From CALZJC01 sp041574955 (GTDB lineage: Bacteria > Acidobacteriota > Thermoanaerobaculia > Multivoradales > JAHEKO01): a stretch of 35,868 nucleotides of DNA. Made by a program: the position numbers and the translations under genes. Shown one piece after another: positions 6,033 through 14,400 of the stretch. Every line of letters begins with the position of its first letter. Positions within the stretch are counted from its first letter, which is position 1. The stretch covers positions 1 through 35,868 of the forward strand of contig JBFGNS010000026.1 in assembly GCA_041574955.1 (NCBI GenBank), read 5' to 3'. The notes under the pieces were generated by a model. It had not been told where the DNA came from. It made no database searches and saw nothing but the letters and a program-made list of their open reading frames with translations.

Positions 6033-8555
6033 GACCCCTCCCAGGATCAGCGCGGCGGCGATGATCAGGCAGGCCCAGATCTGCGCCAGCCGGGTCGACC
6101 AGCGGTGGGGGAAGAAGGTGGCGACGGCGAACGGCAGCAGCGCCAAGGCGACCGCGCCGCGGGTCATCGCGAGACGCGGCTCGGCGCCTTCGAGCTGGAC
6201 GTGGATCATCATGAACAGCGCGGTCAGCACGAACAGGGCGGACCTCACCAGGTCCGGGCGGCGCACCATGTCGTAGAGGTAGACCCCGCCGGCCATGCAC
6301 AGGAACGGGTAGATGGGCAGCCAGTACCAGCCGAAGATCCACTCGCTGCGGACGACGGACGAGGTGACGATCAGGAAACAGACGGCCGCCACCGCGGGCA
6401 GCTCGTCGCGCGGGGCGGCGTAGACGACGGCCAGCCAGAGCCAGAGGATCCAGCCCAGGGCAAACGGCAGCGACTCGTGGACGAGCTTCGCGTCGGTCAG
6501 GAAGCGCCACGCCGAGTCGAACGCGGGGACCTGGTCCGACTGCCCTCGAACGATTCCCCAGAAGAGGTCGAAGTCGACCCACGACCCCCAGGCGAAATAG
6601 AGGGCGAAGATCGCGCCGGCGACGGCGGCGACGGTCAACCCCTCGCGCCAGCGCTTGTGCCGCAGCCAGACGTAGGGCACGAGCGCCAGCGCGACGACGC
6701 CGATCTCCTTGCTCCATCCGGCCAGACCCGCGGCCAGCGCCGCCGCCCACATCCAGGCCCTCTTGCCGGTGTCCAGATGCTGCAGCGCCGCGGCCAGGCC
6801 CAGCAGGACGAACAGGCCCACCAGGATGTCGCTCTTGGCCTGCCGGTGGTTGAGGGCGATGACCGGCACCGCCGCGAACAGCAGGGCGGCCATGAGCGCC
6901 GCGCCCCGCGAGCCGTAGATGCGGCGCGTCAGGCCGGCGACCAGCAGGAGCGAGAGCAGGGAGAGCAGGATCGGTAGCACGCGGATCTCCGAGGGGCCGA
7001 GCGCCCAGGCCGTGTCGGCGCTTCCGACCGCCGCGGTGAACAGGCCCATCAGCATCGGGAACAGGGGTGGTCGGTCGAAGTTGGGTCGGACCTGGTCGAA
7101 CCGCAGGTCCGCCCACCATACCTGCTCGATCTGCTCCTGGGCATACTGCGCGAGGTAGCGCGCCGGGGTCCAGGCCTTGAGCCCCTCGCCGTGCAGCAGG
7201 TACCACCCCTTGTGGGCGTTGTGGTACTCGTCGGCGGACAGCTGGAGATGGGGCACCTCGTGGTAGCGGTAGAGGCGCAGCCCCAGGCCCACGAGCAGGA
7301 TCAGGGCCAGGGCCAGGGCGTAGCCGCCTCGGCGCAGCGCGGTTTCGAGCTCGCGGGCGCCGATCGGGCGTTCCCGGGCCAGCGCCAGCAACGCGATCGC
7401 GGCGCCGAGCGCCGCCAGCGCGAGCACCGTCCAAGCGCGCTGCCGCCGGGGAGCGAACCAGCCGCGGTCCCGCGCCACCGGCCGCAGCCGAGAGACCGGG
7501 ATCGGCTCGAGCTCCGCGCCCCCGCCATCCCACTCGAGCTGCAGGGTCTCGGTCGGCCAGGGCGACAGGAGGGACACGCTCAGGTCGTGCCATCCCGGCG
7601 ACAGCTCGCCGCTCCAGGCCAGCTCTCCGGACTCGGCTGGCGCTTCCGCCGAGAGGTCGCCGACCTCGAGCCGCACCGCGCCGTCGGTTCTGGCCACCAG
7701 CCGGTGCCGGCGGTTCTCCGTGACCCGCAGCCGGCCACGCCACAGGATCTGGTAGCCCGGGAAGTGGCGCATGTGGTGGAAGCGCCGGAAGTCCCATCGA
7801 TCGGCGAGGGCCGCGAAGATGAAGTGACTTCCCGTAAAGCTCGGGCGAGCCATCGGCAGCCCGGTCAGATGACCCGCCGCCAGGCCGTCGCGCTCCGGAG
7901 CGTCGGGCGGCAGGTGGCGGGTGGGCGGCTCGCTCAGCCAGCCCGACTCGGTGTCGGAGGACCACAGACGCTCGACCGGTATCGGCTGCCAGGTCGAGCC
8001 CGGCGGCTGCCAGACCAGCTGGAGGACGGTCGGCCGGCGGTGGAAGTGGTGGGCGCGGTGGTCGATCGCCAGAGGGTGCAGCCCCGGAGCGAGGCGCACG
8101 CGGACCAGCTCTCGCAGCTGCCGATGGCGGAGGATCTCGGGGGCGTAGACGCCACCCAGGTTTCGGCCATCGAGTGCGAAGGAGACCTGCTGGGTGCCGG
8201 TGACCTGGAAGCGATAGAGCCCGGGCTCCGTGACCTGGAGGTAGCCTCGCCAGTGGGTCTCGGAGGGAATCGGCCAGCGCGGCGCGATCCGTTCCACGCG
8301 GGTGTGGACCTCGGTATAGGCCTGGCCCTTCTGCCACCTGCGGCCTCGGGCGCGCAGCCCCGGCTCGAGGCCGTCGGCCGTGGGCGGCCCGAGCGGCGCC
8401 AGCGCCGGCTGCTTCAGCCACGAGCTCTGGGGCAGAAAGAGGTGGGCGGTGACTCCCCGACCGGACCAGGTGAAGAGCACTGCACCCACCAGGCACACCA
8501 CCAGCGAGATCGCGAGTAGAACAACGGCCGCCGTGATGCGGGAAGCGCGACTCAT
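6012..8555 (-). CDS. GT39-type membrane glycosyltransferase with PA14-like domains
   Basis: An 847-residue protein. A membrane anchor (about 8-30) is followed by two beta-rich stretches with PA14-like wording: HWRGYLQVTEPGLYRFQVTG with FALDGRNLGG (about 100-135), and WRGRLRVTENRRHRLVARTD with VRLEVGDL (about 275-310). From about residue 375 there are a dozen hydrophobic segments. The first loop after them carries LQLSADEYHNAHKGWYLL (around 440), the acidic catalytic motif of the PMT/ArnT (GT39/GT83) superfamily; NFDRPPLFPMLMGLF is also typical. Such enzymes transfer sugars from polyprenyl phosphates on the outer face of the inner membrane. The ATG at 8555 has no strong Shine-Dalgarno. The acceptor is unknown. 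Confidence 0.75.
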   Translation of the reverse strand: MSRASRITAAVVLLAISLVVCLVGAVLFTWSGRGVTAHLFLPQSSWLKQPALAPLGPPTADGLEPGLRARGRRWQKGQAYTEVHTRVERIAPRWPIPSETHWRGYLQVTEPGLYRFQVTGTQQVSFALDGRNLGGVYAPEILRHRQLRELVRVRLAPGLHPLAIDHRAHHFHRRPTVLQLVWQPPGSTWQPIPVERLWSSDTESGWLSEPPTRHLPPDAPERDGLAAGHLTGLPMARPSFTGSHFIFAALADRWDFRRFHHMRHFPGYQILWRGRLRVTENRRHRLVARTDGAVRLEVGDLSAEAPAESGELAWSGELSPGWHDLSVSLLSPWPTETLQLEWDGGGAELEPIPVSRLRPVARDRGWFAPRRQRAWTVLALAALGAAIALLALARERPIGARELETALRRGGYALALALILLVGLGLRLYRYHEVPHLQLSADEYHNAHKGWYLLHGEGLKAWTPARYLAQYAQEQIEQVWWADLRFDQVRPNFDRPPLFPMLMGLFTAAVGSADTAWALGPSEIRVLPILLSLLSLLLVAGLTRRIYGSRGAALMAALLFAAVPVIALNHRQAKSDILVGLFVLLGLAAALQHLDTGKRAWMWAAALAAGLAGWSKEIGVVALALVPYVWLRHKRWREGLTVAAVAGAIFALYFAWGSWVDFDLFWGIVRGQSDQVPAFDSAWRFLTDAKLVHESLPFALGWILWLWLAVVYAAPRDELPAVAAVCFLIVTSSVVRSEWIFGWYWLPIYPFLCMAGGVYLYDMVRRPDLVRSALFVLTALFMMIHVQLEGAEPRLAMTRGAVALALLPFAVATFFPHRWSTRLAQIWACLIIAAALILGGVLLLRFE

Positions 8556-8727
8556 GCGGTTCGCGGCGAGCGGCGCCAGCCTATTGCCTCAGGCGCCGGC
8601 CCAGCTGTCGCGGGTGGCAGCAGCCTGGACCGGCCTTCCGGAACCGCCCGGGCGCCGCGGTCTCGGCCCGGCGGCTGCCGGACGGACAGGCTGGCGCCTC
8701 CGGGGCCGCGCCTCTCGTCCTGCGGCT
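8556..8727. other. Intergenic, no clear element
   Basis: 172 bases between two minus-strand genes. TAGGCT (minus strand, around 8579-8584) could be a -10 for the glycosyltransferase with a short leader. No terminator with a U-run is seen. Confidence 0.3.
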
Positions 8728-9159
8728 TCAGGTGCCCGACGGATCGGGCGGGGCGGTCGTCCGGTCGATCACCTTGACCCGCACGATGCTGCCGTCGCCG
8801 GTGAGGTAGGTGACCTTGATGCGGTGACCGACCTCGAGATCGGCGAAGGCGATCTGTTTGCGGCCGGCGAACCGGGCCTTCTGGCGCGCCTTGATGGGCA
8901 CGTTCTCGGCGATCCGGATGAGGTGCCGGCTCTGGCTGGCCTCGTCCCAGATCTGGACCACTCGGTTGTCGCGCACCTCGGTGATGACGCATTTGAGATG
9001 ATCGGTCACCGCCGAAGGCGGCGCTCCCTCGTTGGCGAAGTTCGAGTCCCAAGGCTTGGGGCCGGTGTTGGGGGTGGAAGCGGCGGCCGGCGGAGCCGGC
9101 ACGAGCAGTGCGGCGAGAGCGAACGGCAGAAAGGCAGCCGGGGAGCTGAGCTTACACAT
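8728..9159 (-). CDS. Secreted hypothetical protein
   Basis: A 143-residue protein with a clear signal peptide (Lys, then FLPFALAALLVPAPPAAAS). The mature part is a single beta-rich domain: KCVITEVRDNRVVQIWDE, HLIRIAENVPIKAR, ADLEVGHRIKVTYL and SIVRVKVIDR. This layout is like small OB/DUF5666-type periplasmic proteins, but I cannot name the family. AAGGAG (9169-9174, minus strand) lies 9 bases before the ATG and supports the start; a TATACT -10 is found further upstream. It is divergent from the GT87-like gene. Confidence 0.65.
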   Translation of the reverse strand: MCKLSSPAAFLPFALAALLVPAPPAAASTPNTGPKPWDSNFANEGAPPSAVTDHLKCVITEVRDNRVVQIWDEASQSRHLIRIAENVPIKARQKARFAGRKQIAFADLEVGHRIKVTYLTGDGSIVRVKVIDRTTAPPDPSGT

Positions 9160-9176
9160 CGCGGGAACTCCTTGCT

Positions 9177-10637
9177 TTGGGCCAGTATAGCGAAGCGCCG
9201 GAGTCGGCCCGGCACGAGCCGCGGGCCCTGGCGATGCTGGCGGGGCTGGGAGCGGCCTCGGCGGCCGTCTACGTTGCGGTCGCCTTCGGCATGCGCTTCT
9301 CGAACGAGCCGGCGGACGTCGCCGGCTTCCTGGTCGCGTTCGGCGCGCTGTTCGCGCTCTACGCCGCGGCAGGGGTGGCCGCTCGCGGCCTGAGGCCGGC
9401 GCGGCGGCCGCTGCTCCTCATCTTCGTCTTCGCGCTCGTCTTCCGCCTGGTGATGCTGTGTGCCGGGCTGCCGCGCGAGCGGCTGCTGGCGGCGCTCACC
9501 GACGATCTCAAGGGCCGCGCCACCGGCTACTCGACCTTCCTGATCTACGACAACGACGTCTGGAGGTACCTGTGGGACGGCCATCTCGCCGGCGCCGGCG
9601 TGAGCCCGGCCGCCGTGACGCCAGCCCGGGCCGCCGAGCTGGCCGAGGCCGGGCAGCCGCCGTACGCCGGTCTGCTGGCCGAGGAGCTGTGGTGGGACGT
9701 GCTGGACAACACCAGCTTCCACGAGTACACAACGGTGTACCCGCCGGTCGCGCAGCTCGCTTTCCAGCTGTCCCACGCCCTCGCACCTGGCAGCGTTTTC
9801 GTCTGGAAGCTGCTGGTGGTGATGGCCGACCTGGCGACCTGCTGGGCGCTCGTGCTGCTGCTCGGCGCGGTGGGCCGGCCGCGGTCGGAGGTTCTGCTGT
9901 GGGCCTGGAACCCGCTTGTCGTCAAGGAGCTGGCGGGCTCGGGGCACGTCGACGCGCTGATGATCGCGCTCGTCACGGCAGCGGTCTGGCTGCTGGTTAC
10001 CCGTCGCCACGCGGCGGCGCTGATCGCGCTCGGCGCCAGCATCCTGGCCAAGCTCGGCTCGGCGGCGCTGGTGGTGCTGTTCCTGCGCCGAACCCGGCCG
10101 TGGAGCTGGCCGGCGCTGGCCGGCGTGCTGGGGCTCGGAGCGGTGGCGCTGCTCGGCGAGCTGCCGCAGCTCGCGGCGGGGCTGGCCGCCTATGCCCGGG
10201 AGTGGGTGTTCAACACCGGGCCCTGGGCGGCGGCGGCGTGGCTGGCGGCGCTGGCCGGGAGCTCGCGGCCGGAGCTGTGGGCGAACGCGGTGACCCGGGG
10301 GATGGCGCTGGTGATGGCGGTGGCCCTGCCGTGGACAGGCTCCGGGTCGGCGCGCTCGATCGTCGGCACGGCCTTTGTCCTGCTGGCGGCGACGGCGCTG
10401 CTCAATCCGTCGGTCATGCCCTGGTACCTGCTGTGGGCGCTGCCGCTGGCGGTGGCCGCCGGCTGCCGCTCCTGGCCGGTGCTGACGGCGCTGTCGCTGC
10501 TGTCCTACCTGCACTACTGCGGTGCCGGCGACCGCTCCTGGTGGCTCTGGCTGGAGTACGGTGGCTTCGCGTTGGCGTTGGCGGCCGAGGCCGGGTTGTG
10601 GCGCGCGGCGCGCAAGCGAGGTACCCTTCGGGCATGA
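9177..10637 (+). CDS. Polytopic membrane glycosyltransferase, GT87/MptB-like
   Basis: About 486 residues with roughly ten hydrophobic segments. The loop IYDNDVWRYLWDGHLAGAGVSP (about 122-143) carries the acidic D-x-D/W-R-Y-L-W-D-G signature of polyprenyl-phosphate-dependent mannosyltransferase-like GT-C enzymes (MptB/GT87 group). TTVYPPVAQLAF and LWAWNPLVVKELAGSGHVDALM are also typical of that group. The TTG at 9177 is the longest start; the first ATG is at 9234, just before the first membrane segment, and may be the real one because the TTG overlaps the divergent promoter. The sugar donor would be a lipid-linked sugar and the active site would face the periplasm. With the GT39 gene it makes a pair of envelope glycosylation enzymes. 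Confidence 0.7.
   Translation: MGQYSEAPESARHEPRALAMLAGLGAASAAVYVAVAFGMRFSNEPADVAGFLVAFGALFALYAAAGVAARGLRPARRPLLLIFVFALVFRLVMLCAGLPRERLLAALTDDLKGRATGYSTFLIYDNDVWRYLWDGHLAGAGVSPAAVTPARAAELAEAGQPPYAGLLAEELWWDVLDNTSFHEYTTVYPPVAQLAFQLSHALAPGSVFVWKLLVVMADLATCWALVLLLGAVGRPRSEVLLWAWNPLVVKELAGSGHVDALMIALVTAAVWLLVTRRHAAALIALGASILAKLGSAALVVLFLRRTRPWSWPALAGVLGLGAVALLGELPQLAAGLAAYAREWVFNTGPWAAAAWLAALAGSSRPELWANAVTRGMALVMAVALPWTGSGSARSIVGTAFVLLAATALLNPSVMPWYLLWALPLAVAAGCRSWPVLTALSLLSYLHYCGAGDRSWWLWLEYGGFALALAAEAGLWRAARKRGTLRA
9184..9189 (-). promoter_or_regulatory. -10 hexamer TATACT for the secreted protein gene
   Basis: TATACT on the minus strand, 24 bases before the ATG at 9159, with the AAGGAG ribosome site between them. 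No good -35 is found at 17 bases. The plus-strand neighbour's TTG start at 9177 overlaps this promoter. Confidence 0.4.
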
Positions 10638-10692
10638 GGGCGTCGACTGGGGTCGGCAGGGAGGGGGGAGTCGGGTCCGCCGGAGGCTGCGG

Positions 10693-11985
10693 TTGAGCCT
10701 CTCGACCCATCTGCCCGACAGCCGCCGCGGCCAGCCGCGGGTCGCATTCGACGGCGCCGTGCAGCTGCGCTACCGGCTGTTCCAGCAGTTCCTGAGCGAG
10801 AACGCCGCCAACATCTCGTCTGGCGGCATGTTCATCCGCACGCGCCAGCCCGGCGAGCCGGGTGAGGAGCTCGAGTTCAAGATCGCGCTCGAGGACGACT
10901 TCACCCTGATCGAGGGACGGGCGCAGGTGGTGTGGGCGCGGCGGCCCGACGCGGCCGCCGAAGGCCAGCCGGGAATGGGCGTCCGCTTCGTCGAGCTGCA
11001 GGAGGAGAGCCGCGCGCTGATCGACAAGATCGTCGCCGAGCGGGTGGCCGAGGGGCTCGAGCTGTTCGACGTCGAGCAGCAGGCGCCGGCCGAGCGCCAG
11101 CCGCCGCGGGCGGAGGTGCCGCCGCCGCCCGCCGGCGAGGAGGTCTTTGCGCTCGCACCGCCCGGCGAAGCCGAGCCGGCCACGCCCGCACCGCCGCCGC
11201 CCTCACCGGCGACCCCGCCGGCGCCCCCGTCTCCGGCTTCTCCCTCGGCGGGGCCGGCATCCGGCGGCGTCGACGCCGGCACCTCGAGGCCGGCAGGCCC
11301 GTCGATCGCCGAGGTGGCCGACAAGTCGATCGACGAGCTGCTCGGGCCGGCGCCGGGGAGGCGGCGCACTCGCCGTGCGGGGGCGCTACGGCTGGTGGTG
11401 GTGGCGCTGCTGTCGGCGCTGGCCGGCGCCGCCTCGGTGCTGCTGTTCCAACAGTTCTACGTCCAGCCGTCCATCGAGGCGCTCGAAACGCCGATCGAGG
11501 ATCTGGCGGGGAGCCCCGGCGGGCCGTGGCAGCCGCCGGCCGAGGAGCCGCCCACCGAGGAGCCGGCCCGGCCGTTCGAGGCCGCCGGCCCGCAGGCTCC
11601 CGCGGCCGGCGAGCAGCCTTCAGTCGAGGGCGGCCCGGCGGTGCGCCCGACCGAGATCGTCGACACCCTGCGGGCCTGGGCCACCGCCTGGTCGCGCCAG
11701 AGGTTCGACGACTACCTGTCGTTCTACGCCGCCGACTTCGAGCCGCCCGACGGCCTCGATCGGGCGGCGTGGGAGGCGGCGCGGCGGGAGCGGCTCGCCG
11801 CTCCGGGCTGGATCCGCGTGGCGCTGACCCTGGTCGAGGTCGAGGAGACCGGCGCCGGCACCGCGGAGGCGCGGTTCGTCCAGAGCTACCGCTCGGAGCG
11901 CTACAACGATCTGGTGCGCAAGCATCTGACGATGGTGCGCGAAGACGGCGAGTGGAAGATCGCTGCCGAGCGGGTGGTGCGGTAG
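10693..11985 (+). CDS. PilZ-domain protein with TM segment and periplasmic NTF2/SnoaL-like domain
   Basis: A 430-residue protein. The TTG at 10693 is chosen because GGAGG (10682-10686) lies 6 bases upstream and it places a PilZ domain at the N-terminus. RRGQPR and NISSGGMFI match the R-x3-R and N/D-x-S-x2-G c-di-GMP-binding motifs; WARRPDAAAEGQPGMGVRFVEL completes the domain (1-110). A long Pro/Ala/Glu linker follows, then one membrane segment (about 232-255, LRLVVVALLSALAGAASVLLF). After another Pro-rich stretch comes a C-terminal NTF2/SnoaL-like domain (about 317-430: TLRAWATAWSRQRFDDYLSFY, HLTMVREDGEWKIAAE), as seen after Cds6-type L,D-transpeptidases. This looks like a c-di-GMP sensor on the cytoplasmic side linked to a periplasmic domain. 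Confidence 0.75.
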   Translation: MSLSTHLPDSRRGQPRVAFDGAVQLRYRLFQQFLSENAANISSGGMFIRTRQPGEPGEELEFKIALEDDFTLIEGRAQVVWARRPDAAAEGQPGMGVRFVELQEESRALIDKIVAERVAEGLELFDVEQQAPAERQPPRAEVPPPPAGEEVFALAPPGEAEPATPAPPPPSPATPPAPPSPASPSAGPASGGVDAGTSRPAGPSIAEVADKSIDELLGPAPGRRRTRRAGALRLVVVALLSALAGAASVLLFQQFYVQPSIEALETPIEDLAGSPGGPWQPPAEEPPTEEPARPFEAAGPQAPAAGEQPSVEGGPAVRPTEIVDTLRAWATAWSRQRFDDYLSFYAADFEPPDGLDRAAWEAARRERLAAPGWIRVALTLVEVEETGAGTAEARFVQSYRSERYNDLVRKHLTMVREDGEWKIAAERVVR

Positions 11986-12002
11986 CGGCGAGCTGTTGGG
12001 GC

Positions 12003-12020
12003 GGAGGCAAGTTCGCCTCC
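12003..12020. terminator. Hairpin GGAGGC-6-GCCTCC downstream of the PilZ gene
   Basis: A perfect 6-bp stem (12003-12008 with 12015-12020), about 20 bases after the PilZ stop codon. There is no U-run. It could also end transcription of the minus-strand protease/small-peptide unit. Confidence 0.35.
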
Positions 12021-12129
12021 GGGCGGGTGGCGCGTCAGGCTGGCGACGGGCGACGGCGCGGCTCGGAGGCGTGGTTGGAACGGGCGCGGCCCGCGCACGC
12101 CGGGTGCGCGGGGCTGGGACCGGCCGCCG

Positions 12130-12180
12130 CTAGTCGTTCCAGTGGAAGCCGCCGGCGCGAATCCGGGTCTTGATCTTCAT
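12130..12180 (-). CDS. 16-residue peptide ORF downstream of the subtilase
   Basis: The ORF encodes MKIKTRIRAGGFHWND. It starts 80 bases after the subtilase stop codon, on the same strand. AAGGAGA (12186-12192, minus strand) lies 5 bases before the ATG, as good as any ribosome site in the window, so translation is plausible despite the tiny size. The basic K-x-K-T-x-I-R-A-G-G start with a short N/D/H/W tail resembles very short K-T-x-(V/I)-K-A-G-G...N-H-N-E peptides I remember from other bacterial genomes; this resemblance is from memory and unchecked. No modification enzyme is nearby. It could be a peptide product, a protease substrate or a chance ORF. Confidence 0.45.
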   Translation of the reverse strand: MKIKTRIRAGGFHWND

Positions 12181-12260
12181 GGCTCTCTCCTTCTCGCTCG
12201 CTGGTCTGCCGTGAAAAGTAGTGGAAACGAATCGTCGATCTTGGGGTTGGCTCGGCACCG

Positions 12261-13976
12261 CTACTCCTGCGGAATCCAGCTCTCGGTGAACAGCGCCTCG
12301 GTGTGGAGGTCGGTCCACAGGTAGCCGTCGGACCACAGGTAGCCGTCGGACCAGACGAAGCCGTCGGACCACACATAGCCGTCGGACCAGACGAAGCCGT
12401 CGGACCACACATAGCCGTCGGACCAGATGAAGCCGTCCTGGAAGACGTACTCGTCGGACCACAGGTAGCCGTCGTTCTCGATCGGATTGCCGTAGGCGTC
12501 GCGGACGAAGTAGATGTAGCCGCCGTTCTTGCCCTTCTTCTCGTAGGCGTCGGCCGAGCCCTTGAAGTGCTGCAGGCCGAGCAGGTCGGCGTCGATGTCG
12601 AGGCCGCGGTTGGCCGTGCCGACCGCCGTCGAGTGGACCGCGCCGTAGGCGTCGAGCAGCCCGGCGCCCTGCTGGAACACGGAGTAGACCGGGCTGCCAC
12701 CCGAGAAGCTGGCGCGGTTGGCCGTCACCATCAGGCGGTGCTTCACCTCGTCGGGGGTGAGCTGCGGCTGGGCCTGCAGCATCAGGGCGACGGTGCCCGT
12801 GACGAACGCCGTCGCCTGCGAGGTGCCCGACATGTTGAAGTAGTAGCCGCCGTCGTGGAACTCGGGGTGGTCCTGGGCGATCTGGGCGGTGTTCTTCATC
12901 AGCCCCTTGACGTGGCCGCCGGGGGCGACCAGGTCGGGCTTGACGAACCCCTCGACGGTCGGCCCGGCCGAAGAGAAGGAGGCCAGGACGTCGTCGGACA
13001 TGTCCTCCGGGGTGTAGTTGTCGGTCATCGCGCCGACGGTGACCACGTAGGGAAGGTTGCCGGGCACGCCGATGGTCATGGCGTCCGGGCCGCGGTTGCC
13101 GGCCGACGCCACCACCACGATGCCGGCGCGCCAGGCGGCCATTACCGCCTGGTTGAGCGGGTCGTCCCAGTAGTAGGACCGCGGCTGGGCCGAGAACGAG
13201 CAGTTGAGCACCCGGATGCCGTACAGGCCGGCGTTGGCCACCACCCAGTCGATGCCGCGGATGACGTCGGCGTAGGTGCCCTGGCCGTAGCGGTCGAACG
13301 CCTGCACCACGACCAGGTCGGCTCCCGGCGCCATGCCGTTGTAGGAGCCGGCGGAGGTCTGGCGGCTGGAGACGGCTATCGAGGCCACGTGCGAGCCGTG
13401 ACCCTGTTCGTCCTCCCAGTTGACCATGGCGTTCAGGCGCGTGTCGTACTGAGCGAGGACGCGCGAGGTGTAGGCCGCATTCTTGGTCAGGCCGTTGTCC
13501 GAGAAGATGCCGCTGTCGAGCACCGCGATCGTTACGCCGGAGCCGTCGATGCCCTCGGCGTGCAGCTGGTCGGCGCCCAGATGGGTCGAGTAGTAGGTCT
13601 CCACCACCTGGCTGGGACCGCTGGTCTTCGTGCTGCCGCCGCCCTTGGCTGCCAGCTCGGCCGTCCGGTTCTCCCACACGCGGCGGGCTCGGCCGCTGGC
13701 GGCCACCTCGGCCTGCTGCTCGACCGTCAGCTCGGCGGCGACGGCGCGGATGATGCCCAGCTCGTGGGTCACCGTGCCGCCGGCGGCGCGCACCAACGCG
13801 GCCGCCTCGCCGGTGCTGGACGCCTGGACCAGCACGCTCTCGGCAGCGGAGCCGGAGACGCCCTCGGCCGGCAGGCCGGCCAGCACGATCGCGGTCGCCG
13901 CCGCCAACAGCGCCGTCCAGCGGCACCGTCGCGTCCAGCTCTTTCGAAACGCAGAGGCTTCGGGTGGGGCGGTCAT
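12261..13976 (-). CDS. Secreted subtilisin-like serine protease (S8) with WSDG hexapeptide repeat tail
   Basis: A 571-residue protein. The ATG at 13976 has GGAGAG 4-5 bases upstream, and a signal peptide follows (RRCRW then TALLAAATAIVLAGLPAEG). Residues 47-105 resemble an I9-type propeptide. The catalytic triad is visible: Asp154 in TIAVLDSGI, His193 in QGHGSHVASIA and Ser386 in MSGTSQATA, with the oxyanion Asn294 in SAGN. The C-terminus, after a short linker (YIYFVRDAYGNPIENDG), is nine hexapeptides of the YVWSDG/FVWSDG type. It is probably exported and autoactivated. The repeat tail may form a small beta-solenoid or a surface-binding module; this is inference. The family is certain; the substrate is unknown. 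Confidence 0.9.
   Translation of the reverse strand: MTAPPEASAFRKSWTRRCRWTALLAAATAIVLAGLPAEGVSGSAAESVLVQASSTGEAAALVRAAGGTVTHELGIIRAVAAELTVEQQAEVAASGRARRVWENRTAELAAKGGGSTKTSGPSQVVETYYSTHLGADQLHAEGIDGSGVTIAVLDSGIFSDNGLTKNAAYTSRVLAQYDTRLNAMVNWEDEQGHGSHVASIAVSSRQTSAGSYNGMAPGADLVVVQAFDRYGQGTYADVIRGIDWVVANAGLYGIRVLNCSFSAQPRSYYWDDPLNQAVMAAWRAGIVVVASAGNRGPDAMTIGVPGNLPYVVTVGAMTDNYTPEDMSDDVLASFSSAGPTVEGFVKPDLVAPGGHVKGLMKNTAQIAQDHPEFHDGGYYFNMSGTSQATAFVTGTVALMLQAQPQLTPDEVKHRLMVTANRASFSGGSPVYSVFQQGAGLLDAYGAVHSTAVGTANRGLDIDADLLGLQHFKGSADAYEKKGKNGGYIYFVRDAYGNPIENDGYLWSDEYVFQDGFIWSDGYVWSDGFVWSDGYVWSDGFVWSDGYLWSDGYLWTDLHTEALFTESWIPQE
12306..12467 (-). repeat. Nine tandem 18-bp units encoding (Y/F)(V/L/I)W(S/T)DG
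   Basis: Nine hexapeptide units in the subtilase C-terminus, from YLWSDE to YLWTDL; the second (YVFQDG) has lost the Trp. The central part has a higher-order 36-bp period (YVWSDG-FVWSDG), repeated with essentially identical bases between about 12342 and 12413. Such identity suggests recent duplication or slippage. Confidence 0.9.
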
Positions 13977-14400
13977 GCTTCTCTCCAGAGATCTTCCGGG
14001 TCGGTGTCCATTCGCCCCAGACAACGGCAAACCCCGTACCATCCACCAGATTCGATAGCTCCGCATCGCCAGGCGAGGTGCTCTTGTTAGCCAAACTACT
14101 GGGAATATTGGGATTGAGCGGATCGAGTCGGCACGGTGCGGGGTCCGACGCCGCCGTGATTTCCGGCGTGGCTGATCCACCGGAAGCGATGGTCAGCGAA
14201 AAAAATGGGCGGCCTGTCCGACATTTCGGTGCTGCCCCAGCTCTGGCATACGCCGCCGGCGGGCCTGGGGCGGCTGGCGGCTCGTACTCGCCAGGCCGCC
14301 GGGGGGGCGCTATGGCGCCTGAAGGCCCGCACCCGAGCTCTCGGCAGCGGCCTGGTCACCGTACGGGCTCTGTGGCATCGAGCCCGGCCAGACCCTCCGG
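13977..14400. other. 424-base intergenic region upstream of the subtilase
   Basis: It separates the subtilase start from the napB stop (both genes on the minus strand). It contains the subtilase ribosome site and an unusually AT-rich patch around 14085-14115 that could hold its promoter. I see no convincing -10/-35 pair, no RNA gene and no ORF with a good start. A small dyad GGCGC-TATG-GCGCC lies near 14310. Confidence 0.35.

Noticed and set aside
9186..9191. TATAGC as the promoter of the GT87-like gene
   Set aside because: It lies downstream of the annotated TTG start and overlaps the better TATACT on the other strand. It would only work if the real start is the ATG at 9234, which I cannot decide.
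12306..12467. CRISPR-like array
   Set aside because: The 18-bp units have no spacers, are in frame with the subtilase and encode a regular hexapeptide.
12303..14090. A 595-codon plus-strand frame with GPQVAVGP-type repeats
   Set aside because: Antisense to the subtilase; its repeats are simply the complement of the WSDG array.
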